64,000 bases of DNA from a bacterium (GTDB lineage: Bacteria; Myxococcota_A; UBA9160; UBA4427), in the NCBI GenBank assembly GCA_024742285.1, contig JANSYR010000003.1:124001-188000 (forward strand), read 5' to 3'. Shown here piece after piece: positions 51,460 through 58,302 of the stretch. A program made the translations under genes and the position numbers. Below the pieces are notes generated by a model. The model was given only the letters and a program-made list of their open reading frames with translations. It did no database searches and was not told the DNA's origin. Each line of letters begins with the position of its first letter. Position 1 is the first letter of the stretch.

Positions 51460-51703
51460 GGCCTTCGGTGCTCCCTGTACGGATCTCACGGATCCCGGCC
51501 GGCGCGCCGTGTGCGTCTCGGGGGTCACGGAGAGGAATCGGGTCGGCAAGTCGCGGTGGAGGCGGGGCGGGCGCTCGGCCTTCTCTCCGCTGCGTGCGCA
51601 GAATCGCCGAATAGGAAGGCGTGTCAACGCCGGGTCCTGCTCGCGGATTGCTACTTTCCGCCGCGAGCGGAGCTGCGATCGAGCGGACGAAGCGGAGGTC
51701 AAC

Positions 51704-52423
51704 GTGCGCCATTTTCCGGGATCCGATCCGAGGCCTTCGGCCGGAATCCCTTCTCGTGCCTCGAGGCCGTCTTTCCTCGTCACCGTGCTCCTTCTTCTCT
51801 TCTTCCCCGGGGTCGCGCTCGCTCAGGCGCTCGGGGTCGCGGAGACCGAGAACCTCGTTCGTATGCGGCACTACGAGGGCGTGCCGGCGGAATCGCTGGA
51901 AAGGATCGGGGCCGAAGGCTGTGAGCGCCTCGTCGAGATGCTGGCCGATCCCAAGGAGCGCAAGAGCCACGCCGAAGTCCTTCTCGGAATCGGGCGCTGT
52001 CGGCCCGACGGGGGTCTCGAGGCGATCGCGGCCTGGGCCGACCGACCCCGCGACGGAGAGATCGACCGCGCCACCTTTCGAGCCTGGCAGGCGCTGCCCT
52101 TCGCGTTGGCAGCCCTCGCCGAAGAAGACCCGCGTGCCGTCGCGCGCCTCACGGCCCGCCTAGAGAGCGAAGACACGCCGCGATGGACCTTCCGGCATCA
52201 CCGGGGCGATCGCCTGAGGAAGCTGCGCAAGCGCGCGGCGGCGGATTGCCTCGCCGATACGGATCACCCGGACGCCGACGCCGCGCTCGATCGCGCCGCG
52301 CGTCGCGCACGCAACGTCGAAGTGAGGGCCCACATCGAGCGGGCCCGCGACCGCTACCGGGAACGCCGGGCGGAGCGTCGCGGCGACCGTCGTGAGGTCG
52401 GACGCGGGGGAATGAACCGATGA
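51704..52423 (+). CDS. Secreted Arg-rich protein, function unknown
   Basis: A 239-residue protein with an N-terminal signal (PSFLVTVLLLLFFPGVALAQA) and a helical, charged body (MRHYEGVPAESLERIGAEGCERL, then Ala/Asp/Arg-rich helical pairs) that resembles HEAT-like repeats. No family is recognised. GTG at 51704 has a perfect GGAGG five bases before it. The stop overlaps the next start (ATGA), coupling it to the metzincin-like PEP-CTERM protein, so it may be a periplasmic partner of it. Confidence 0.75.
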   Translation: MRHFPGSDPRPSAGIPSRASRPSFLVTVLLLLFFPGVALAQALGVAETENLVRMRHYEGVPAESLERIGAEGCERLVEMLADPKERKSHAEVLLGIGRCRPDGGLEAIAAWADRPRDGEIDRATFRAWQALPFALAALAEEDPRAVARLTARLESEDTPRWTFRHHRGDRLRKLRKRAAADCLADTDHPDADAALDRAARRARNVEVRAHIERARDRYRERRAERRGDRREVGRGGMNR

Positions 52424-54114
52424 GGGCGGGATGGACCCGATTCATGGCAGCGACCCTCGCATGTTCGTTCTTCGGCGTCGTCTTCGGCTCCGCGGCGGCT
52501 GCGCAGACTGGACCCGAAGTCGATCTCCACGATCTGACCTGGTTCGTGCACGTCGATCTGATCGATCCCGGCGCCGGTGAGGATCTCGTCTACTGGAGCA
52601 ACGCCATCTCCGAGGCCGTCGATCAGGGCAATCAGCTCCTGCAAGGCTCTCACGGACCCGCTGACAACGTCTGTTGCGCGAAGCTGGGTAGCTCGGTGGC
52701 AGTCTCGACCTTCGGCTCCCCCGACGACGGCCTCGATGTCATCGACAGCCTGGCCGACCAGCAGGCGATCGCCGCGCTCGGCAGCGGCATGGGATCGAGT
52801 GCCTTCCTCGTCGACAGCCTGACCTACTGCAGCGGCTCGTCGCCGGGGGCGATCGGCTGCGCGCTCCGGCCGAACTGTTCCGCCAACGCGAACGACGACC
52901 CGAACCTCTGGATGATGGTGACCGTGGATGCGTTCGAGGACGAGACCCTGGGTGCCGTGATCGCGCACGAACGCGGCCACAACTCCTGCCTTCAGCACGT
53001 CTCGACCCCGACCTGTGCCCTCATGCAGGCTTCGGTCTTCACGCCCGGCCTCGCCGGCTGTATCTCGCTGTCCGAGTGCACGAGCATCCGGAACGCCCGG
53101 ACCGAGGTGTCGAGCGGCGAGTTCTGTACTTGTCACGACGGCTCTGGGTCGACGCTCGCCGACGGCGCCCTCTGCGACGCGAACGGCGGCGTCTGCTCCG
53201 GCGGTTGCTGCGGCCCCATCACGGGCGACGCCGGTGTGCGACTGCTCGCGGCGGGGGGACCGGGCGAGTTCGGCTTCCCGCCCGAGGAGGCGCTCACGGT
53301 CTCGCCCTACACGGGGGGCTGGTCGAGCCTCGGGACGTTCGCGCCCACCAACGACGACGTGCGCGGACTCGCCTACGCCTGGGATTCGGGCACGCTCTAC
53401 GGGATCGTGCCTACGACCGCCGACGACGCGCTGGTCACGATCGACCCCGACACCGGGCAGATCGTGAGCTGGGTCGGGGCGATCGCGAACGGCACGGACG
53501 AGTTCATCAACCTGGCCTACGACCCGGGCCCGACGGCGGCGACCACGGACGATCGCCTGCTGGCAGTCGAATCGGAAGCGGATCCCGTGAACTTCGGGCA
53601 GGTCCGGTCGATCGACCCGGCGAATCCGAATACCTCGACGCTGCTCGGACAGCTCGGACGGAGTCCGTCGACCGCCTTCAGCGGCGCGGCGTTCCACCCG
53701 GGCCTGAACAAGCTGTTCCTGGCCTCGCCCTTCGGAAACACGGATCCGGAAGATCCGCCGCTCTTGACCGGGATCTGGGAGATCGACATGTCAGCCTGCC
53801 AGGGCGGGAACTGCACGCCGACCCAGCGCATCGGCCAGGGACTCTTCTGGAACAACGCCAGTCTCGCCTACTCGCCGGACACGGAAATGCTCTACGCCGT
53901 CGGTGAAGTGACCTACAACGTCGTGGGGGGCGGAAGCACGACCGTGTCCTTCTACAACGTCATCGATCCCACGACGATCTCGACGGTCGAGACCCAGCAC
54001 GTCGACCGCTTCACGCCCGCAGGTCTCGCGAGCGTGCCGGAGCCGGGGCTCGGTGTCGGGCTGCTGCTCGGAGCAGGCCTGCTGGCCAGGCTACGACGCT
54101 CCCGTCGCTCGTAG
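52420..54114 (+). CDS. Metzincin-like metalloprotease with PEP-CTERM signal
   Basis: A 564-residue exported protein. Signal peptide at 1-28; then a domain with HERGHNSCLQH at 183-193, which fits the metzincin zinc motif HExxHxxGxxH with Cys in place of the Gly, followed nine residues on by LM (Met202), a possible Met-turn. A Cys-rich stretch (216-262) and a WD/YVTN-like beta-propeller-type region (LAYAWDSGTLYGI, LNLAYD, GAAFHPGLNKLF) follow. The C-terminus is SVPEPGLGVGLLLGAGLLARLRR, a PEP-CTERM sorting signal. It is coupled to the upstream gene. Confidence 0.8.
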   Translation: MRAGWTRFMAATLACSFFGVVFGSAAAAQTGPEVDLHDLTWFVHVDLIDPGAGEDLVYWSNAISEAVDQGNQLLQGSHGPADNVCCAKLGSSVAVSTFGSPDDGLDVIDSLADQQAIAALGSGMGSSAFLVDSLTYCSGSSPGAIGCALRPNCSANANDDPNLWMMVTVDAFEDETLGAVIAHERGHNSCLQHVSTPTCALMQASVFTPGLAGCISLSECTSIRNARTEVSSGEFCTCHDGSGSTLADGALCDANGGVCSGGCCGPITGDAGVRLLAAGGPGEFGFPPEEALTVSPYTGGWSSLGTFAPTNDDVRGLAYAWDSGTLYGIVPTTADDALVTIDPDTGQIVSWVGAIANGTDEFINLAYDPGPTAATTDDRLLAVESEADPVNFGQVRSIDPANPNTSTLLGQLGRSPSTAFSGAAFHPGLNKLFLASPFGNTDPEDPPLLTGIWEIDMSACQGGNCTPTQRIGQGLFWNNASLAYSPDTEMLYAVGEVTYNVVGGGSTTVSFYNVIDPTTISTVETQHVDRFTPAGLASVPEPGLGVGLLLGAGLLARLRRSRRS

Positions 54115-54299
54115 GCGCCCTCGCGCGTCTCCTCGTTCCCGATCCTGCGACCCGCCCGGATTCCCGGAAAACGTGATGCCTGTCACGGCGGTAGATCCCC
54201 GCCTTCCGTTGACTGCGCGGCGTCGGACCCACTCGCTTTGTGACGAATCGCACCTTTCGTCCATTGGGGAGGGCAACGGGGTGAGAAGAGGAGGATGAG

Positions 54300-54764
54300 A
54301 TGACGATTTCGAAGACGAAGGGCGCGGTGTTCGCGTCGATTCTCGGGCTGACGGTCGCGGCCGTCGGCTGCAGCGAAGATCAGGCGTCGACGCCCGGCGA
54401 GGCGCTCGACCAGACCCTCGGCAACGTCCAGGCCGGATTCGAAGACGCGGCGGACAGCGTCCGCCAGGGCGCCGGCGAGGCGCTCGACAGCGCGAACGAC
54501 ATGGTGAACGACGCGGTCGAGGGCGCCCAGGATGCCGCCAGCGGCGCGGCGGACGCGGTCAACGGCGCGGTCGAAGACGCGACGGACGCCACCAGGAAGG
54601 CGGCGAGCGACGCGGCCAATGCGGCCGGGGACACGATCGACTCGGCGAACGACGCGATGGGCGACGCGGCGGACTCTGCGAACGCCGCGATGAACGACGC
54701 CGCGGACTCCGCGAACGCTGCGATGAACGACGCCGCGGACGACGCGCGCTCGGCGCTCCAGTAG
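54300..54764 (+). CDS. Lipoprotein with Ala-rich 11-residue helical repeats
   Basis: A 154-residue lipoprotein: lipobox AAVGC (Cys24), then a long Ala/Asp/Asn-rich helix. The end consists of 11-residue units such as DSANAAMNDAA, repeated exactly three times (DNA 54639-54737), and earlier units are looser. Eleven-residue repeats form amphipathic helices in apolipoproteins and LEA-type stress proteins; an envelope or membrane-surface role is likely. It has GGAGG a few bases before the ATG. It is monocistronic as far as I see. Confidence 0.82.
   Translation: MTISKTKGAVFASILGLTVAAVGCSEDQASTPGEALDQTLGNVQAGFEDAADSVRQGAGEALDSANDMVNDAVEGAQDAASGAADAVNGAVEDATDATRKAASDAANAAGDTIDSANDAMGDAADSANAAMNDAADSANAAMNDAADDARSALQ
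54639..54737 (+). repeat. Three 33-base tandem units coding for 11-residue repeats
   Basis: Three consecutive 33-base units in frame in the lipoprotein gene, coding for the DSANxAMxDAA pattern. The last two are nearly identical in DNA; the first differs at a few codons. The repeats are within the gene and were probably produced by slippage. Confidence 0.8.
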
Positions 54765-54906
54765 ACCTCGCTCGTCGGCGGGCCGACGCGGCCTGTCGAC
54801 GCGAACGACCATCGGATCCCGAGCGGATCCGAAACGGGGGGCCGTGCCCGGATGCCTGCCAAGAGCAGGGTCCGGCCACGGCCCCGTTTCGTCGTGCCGT
54901 CCTCCG

Positions 54907-55000
54907 CGCCGGGCGCCCGCAGGCGGCGGACCATCCCGCCGAGCGCCCGCAGGCGGCGGACTAGCCCGCCGAGCGCCCGCAGGCGGCGGACTAGCCCGAC
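54907..55000. repeat. Tandem 30-base repeat carrying three copies of the dispersed 19-base repeat
   Basis: Three 30-base units. They contain CGCCGAGCGCCCGCAGGCG at 54937-54955 and 54967-54985, and a one-mismatch version at 54907-54925. Units two and three each contain CTAG, the second of which is the stop codon of the minus-strand gene at 54991-55251. The same 19-base sequence occurs after nqrC (16085) and after the MaoC-like gene (22602). Confidence 0.85.
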
Positions 55001-55251
55001 GGTCGGTTCACACCGACTGTGGCGGGCTCGGCGTCGTCGACCTCGGCCCCGGCCGAGACCGCAGGGGTCTCCGCCGTCGCGGTCGATGCGGCGACCTCGT
55101 CGAGCCACTGCAGCGATCCGAGCAGGACCAGGATCATGACCGCCAGGGCGGCAGCCGCCGCGGCGTTCCAGACGATGCGCTCGAACCAGAGCGCGGCGCG
55201 GTGATCGGCTTCCATTCTTCGCTGCGTTCCGGGCTGCATTTCGGGCTGCAT
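54991..55251 (-). CDS. Small single-helix membrane protein
   Basis: An 86-residue protein: a charged N-terminus (MEADHRAALWFERIVWN), one strong membrane helix (AAAAAALAVMILVLLGSL, about 34-51), and an acidic Ala/Thr/Glu-rich periplasmic tail. No family is recognised. Its stop codon lies in the tandem-repeat array. ATG at 55251 is the longest plausible start inside the region; GC-rich third codon positions support coding. Confidence 0.55.
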   Translation of the reverse strand: MQPEMQPGTQRRMEADHRAALWFERIVWNAAAAAALAVMILVLLGSLQWLDEVAASTATAETPAVSAGAEVDDAEPATVGVNRPSG

Positions 55252-55384
55252 GGTGGCTCTCTCTTTCTGGATCCGTCGCTGCGGGGTCCTTCCCCGGGAG
55301 GTTCGATCCGTCGTTTTCGTTCCCATCTTCGTGATCCGGCTCCGCCGGCCGGCCCGGGCTCGGGTTCCGCGTCCTGAAACGACG

Positions 55385-55417
55385 GAACCCCTCCGGCCGG
55401 TCGGGCGGGAGGGGTTC
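55385..55417 (-). terminator. Hairpin downstream of the small 55466-55735 gene
   Basis: A perfect 10-base stem (GAACCCCTCC at 55385-55394 and its complement at 55408-55417) with a 13-base loop, located about 50 bases after the stop of the minus-strand gene at 55466. On the minus strand it is followed by CGTCGTTTC, a weak run of T. Likely a transcription terminator for that gene. Confidence 0.55.
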
Positions 55418-55465
55418 TCGTGGACTCGGTCCCCGCTTCTCGCGGGGCTTGTCGGGGTGGTTCGC

Positions 55466-55735
55466 TTACTGGCGATGCGTCACCTCGACCCGGGTTCGGA
55501 GTCCCCCTCCGTTGTCGATGCTCGAGCAGTGGCCCTGCTTGGCGCCGGCCTGCGTAAAGGACGCAAGGACCGGGTTCGCAGCCCCGCCGCGCGTCCAGCG
55601 CGTGCTCGACTGGATGCCGCGGCCAACCACGACACCGCCTCGCAGTACGCCTTCGACGACGCACGGCGGGACGACCATCGGGGTCGTCGCGGCGGCGCCT
55701 GCGGCGTAGAGGCTGATGTGGTTGGTGGACATCAT
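55466..55735 (-). CDS. Small uncharacterised protein, low confidence
   Basis: An 89-residue open frame (start MMSTNHISLYAAGAAATTP) with strong GC bias at third codon positions, a candidate promoter at 55788-55816 and a hairpin after the stop. The translation has no recognisable family and the ribosome-binding site is poor. It could be a small secreted or basic protein, or the transcript could be a regulatory RNA with an incidental frame. Confidence 0.4.
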   Translation of the reverse strand: MMSTNHISLYAAGAAATTPMVVPPCVVEGVLRGGVVVGRGIQSSTRWTRGGAANPVLASFTQAGAKQGHCSSIDNGGGLRTRVEVTHRQ

Positions 55736-55787
55736 CGGAACGGGAAACCTCGTGATTCGGGTCCGCGCTGGAACCTCGGTTGCGGGC

Positions 55788-55816
55788 TTTGTATCGGTTG
55801 ACGCCCGCGAAGTCAA
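55788..55816 (-). promoter_or_regulatory. Candidate sigma-70-like promoter, minus strand
   Basis: On the minus strand TTGACT (55811-55816) is followed, after exactly 17 bases, by TACAAA (55788-55793). The flank is AT-rich for this genome. It points toward the small gene at 55466-55735, with the start codon about 50 bases downstream. Confidence 0.5.
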
Positions 55817-55880
55817 AGGCGTTTTCGCGTCGCCACGAAAATTTGCGACGCAGGGCCGCCGAGCGCGGGCCGAGGCGGTG

Positions 55881-56621
55881 CTAGGCGGTCGTGTCGTGGG
55901 GCGGCTGGACCGGGATCTCGGTGATCGAGGTCGCTCCGCCCATGCACACGTCGACGTCGTGCCCCGATACCCGCGGGCGGGCGTGGAAGTCGCTGATCCA
56001 GTGGAGCACCCCGTCGCGGGTTTCGTAGTGGAAGTCGTGGGGGCTCGGGTCGAGGGCGCAGAAGACGAGGTCGTGGCTCGTGCCCTCGTCCGTGGGGTGG
56101 GGCAGGTTCACGTTCCAGAAGTAACCGGGGCGGGGGGCGCGTTCGAGCAGGACCTCGAGGACCTGCTGGGCGCGCTCGGCGGTGGCGGCCCAGTCCGGGG
56201 CGCGGTGCTTCCCGATGTACTGGGAGATCGCGATCGCCGGGAAGCCGAGGATCGTGGCCTCCCGGGCGGCAGCGGCGGTCCCGGAGATGTAGGTGTCCAT
56301 GCCGAGGTTGGCGCCATGATTGATCCCGGAGACCAGCCAGAGCGGGTCGTCGCCTGCATCGCCGAGGGTCTGCCGCGCGAAGGCGGCGCTCCGACCGAGG
56401 GCGACCCGCGCACAGTCGGCCGGGGTGCCGGCGAGGCCGAATCGGAGGGGGCCGTGCTGGTCGAGACGCAGCGGCTCGCGGGTCGTCACCGCGTGCCCGA
56501 CGCCGCTCTGGGGCCCCGCCGGGGCGACGATCAGGCATTCGGCGCGGGGCGCGAGCACTTCGTGGAGGGTGGCGAGTCCATCGGCGGAAACGCCATCATC
56601 GTTCGAGAGCACCAGCGGCAT
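55881..56621 (-). CDS. surE: 5'/3'-nucleotidase SurE
   Basis: A 246-residue SurE protein. The metal site begins at VLSNDDGVSADGL (family consensus xSNDDG), with SGINHGANLGMDTYISGTAAAAREA as the second conserved block, both diagnostic of SurE. SurE removes phosphate from nucleotides or polyphosphate during stress. The ATG at 56621 is preceded by GGAAGGGG. The gene is divergent from the CheC-like gene on the other side. Confidence 0.92.
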   Translation of the reverse strand: MPLVLSNDDGVSADGLATLHEVLAPRAECLIVAPAGPQSGVGHAVTTREPLRLDQHGPLRFGLAGTPADCARVALGRSAAFARQTLGDAGDDPLWLVSGINHGANLGMDTYISGTAAAAREATILGFPAIAISQYIGKHRAPDWAATAERAQQVLEVLLERAPRPGYFWNVNLPHPTDEGTSHDLVFCALDPSPHDFHYETRDGVLHWISDFHARPRVSGHDVDVCMGGATSITEIPVQPPHDTTA

Positions 56622-56787
56622 CGGCCCCTTCCAGGTCGGTTGCGAGTTGGGGAGGCGGGGCGATCGTGGTCGGCGCCCGGCCTTGGACGCAAGCCCGGCC
56701 CTGCCTGCCTCGGTTCTGCCGACGGGCTGCATTTCCCGACGAAAAAACCGCAGCGCGTGATGGGAAACCCCTTCTATTGGCGCTGGA

Positions 56788-57465
56788 ATGGACGATAGCT
56801 TCAAGGTCCACCGCTGGGGTGGCCCGGTAGAGACTCGACCGCGATCCGATCGCGCGTTCGAGCGGAGTGGGTACGACCCGGAGATGACCCCCCTGAAGAT
56901 TTCGACGGAACAGATGATCGCGCTGCACGGCTTCTTCGCCGAGGCGGCGGCGGTCGGCGAACAGGCCCTCGGCGAGATGACCGGCTGCGACACCGAAGTC
57001 GAGGTCCAGGAGATCCGCGCGACCGCGTTGGCGGAGTTCGGCGAGCGGGGTCTGTGCCTCTCGGACGATCTCGTCGCCTCGGTCATGGGACGCCTGGACG
57101 GGCGCCTGCCGGGCACGCTCTCCCTCGCCCTCGAGCCGGAGGACGCGCTCCTCTGGGCCCGGTTGGCGGGCGGGGACGATCCGCTCGAGGCCTTCGTCGC
57201 GCTCTCGCGCACGCTGCTCGAGGGCGTGTCCCGCGCGCTCGGGGAGCTGCTCGACGGCGAGGCGCGCTTCGAAGGGGCCCGCCTCGTCGAGGAGCCCGAG
57301 CTCGCGATGCTCGTGAAGACCCACGCGCCGTCGGACACGATCGTCTTCTCGACGCGCCTGCGCATCGACGCCCGGGATGAGGTCCTGACCGCCGTCTCGC
57401 ACATGCTGGTCGAGCCGAAGTACCTGGCCCAGGTCCTGTCGGCGCTGTCCGCTGCGCATCACTGA
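56788..57465 (+). CDS. CheC/CheX-like protein, function unproven
   Basis: A 225-residue soluble protein. Two segments resemble CheC-type helices: FAEAAAVGEQALGEMTGCD early and LSRTLLEGVSRALGELLDG later, separated by a strand-rich region with G-R-L-D-G-R-L-P-G-T-L-S-L. CheC and CheX dephosphorylate CheY-P in chemotaxis. The key E-x-x-N motif is absent, so enzymatic activity is doubtful. The start may be ATG at 56884 rather than 56788. Confidence 0.5.
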   Translation: MDDSFKVHRWGGPVETRPRSDRAFERSGYDPEMTPLKISTEQMIALHGFFAEAAAVGEQALGEMTGCDTEVEVQEIRATALAEFGERGLCLSDDLVASVMGRLDGRLPGTLSLALEPEDALLWARLAGGDDPLEAFVALSRTLLEGVSRALGELLDGEARFEGARLVEEPELAMLVKTHAPSDTIVFSTRLRIDARDEVLTAVSHMLVEPKYLAQVLSALSAAHH

Positions 57466-57473
57466 TCTCATCA

Positions 57474-57492
57474 GTTCGCCCTTCGGGCGAAC
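57474..57492. terminator. Perfect hairpin after the CheC-like gene
   Basis: An 8-base perfect stem (GTTCGCCC / GGGCGAAC) with loop TTC at 57474-57492, 9 bases after the upstream stop codon. There is no U-tract, so it may be a mild terminator or an RNA-stabilising hairpin. Confidence 0.4.
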
Positions 57493-57572
57493 CAGGATGG
57501 ACAGGTCGGTGGCCTTGCTGGGCGCGCTTCGCGCGACCGGCGGGCGACGCGACGCTGCTAACGTGGCGCGTC

Positions 57573-58235
57573 ATGGCGATCTTCCTGATTCGACACGGCG
57601 AGACTCCCGGAAATCGGGACCGGATCATCCAGTTCCCGGACACGCCGCTCTCGGACCGAGGGCTCGAGCAGGCCGCGCGCCTCGGCGAGCGGATGGCGGG
57701 GCAGCCGATCCGCGAGATCTGGGTGAGCGACCACGCGCGGGCCCACCAGACGGCCCAGGCGGTCGAGCGCGCGACTGGCGCGAGCCTGTCCGTCGTCGAG
57801 GACCTGGCCGAGCGGAACCTCGGCGCCCTGCGTGGGCGCCCGTATTCCGAGCTCGACTTCGACCCCTTCGCGCCGGGCTACGTCCCGCCGGAAGGGGAGA
57901 GTTGGGAGGTCTTCCACGACCGGGTCGACAGCGTCTGGGCCCGGATCGAGGACCACTGGCGCGCGCACTTCGCGGGCGCCGACGACCATTTCTGCATCGT
58001 GACCCACGGCCTGGTCCTCCGCTCTCTCTTCGAGCGAAGGCTGCTGGGCGAGGCCGGACTCCAGGCGCACGCGAACGCCGACGGGCAGGTCGCGATCGCG
58101 AACACCGCCGTCTCGATCCTCGAGCCCCGCCCCCGCGAAGGCGATGTCCTCGACCATTCGATCGAGCTGCTCGCCTGCGTCGCCCACCTCGACGCGTCGA
58201 CCGCGCCCCGCGCGAACCCGAACGTCGGGATGTAG
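57573..58235 (+). CDS. Histidine phosphatase (phosphoglycerate mutase-like)
   Basis: A 220-residue histidine phosphatase: catalytic RHGE at 7-10 (FLIRHGETPGN), second conserved GIRE-type block ERNLGALRGRP, and the second His in VTHGLVLRSL. The family removes phosphate from sugars, lipids or proteins; the specificity is not readable. It starts at ATG 57573 after a short spacer and ends 67 bases before the second RecQ gene, in the same direction. Confidence 0.9.
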   Translation: MAIFLIRHGETPGNRDRIIQFPDTPLSDRGLEQAARLGERMAGQPIREIWVSDHARAHQTAQAVERATGASLSVVEDLAERNLGALRGRPYSELDFDPFAPGYVPPEGESWEVFHDRVDSVWARIEDHWRAHFAGADDHFCIVTHGLVLRSLFERRLLGEAGLQAHANADGQVAIANTAVSILEPRPREGDVLDHSIELLACVAHLDASTAPRANPNVGM

Positions 58236-58302
58236 ACCCCGGCGAGCCCGAACTCCGCTCCCCGCTCCGGCGCCGAGCGGCGCTTCGTGATACCCCTACG
58301 GC

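Noticed and set aside
54907-55000. CRISPR-like array
   Set aside because: Only three 30-base units directly abutting, with no spacers or cas genes nearby; it is a tandem repeat, not CRISPR.
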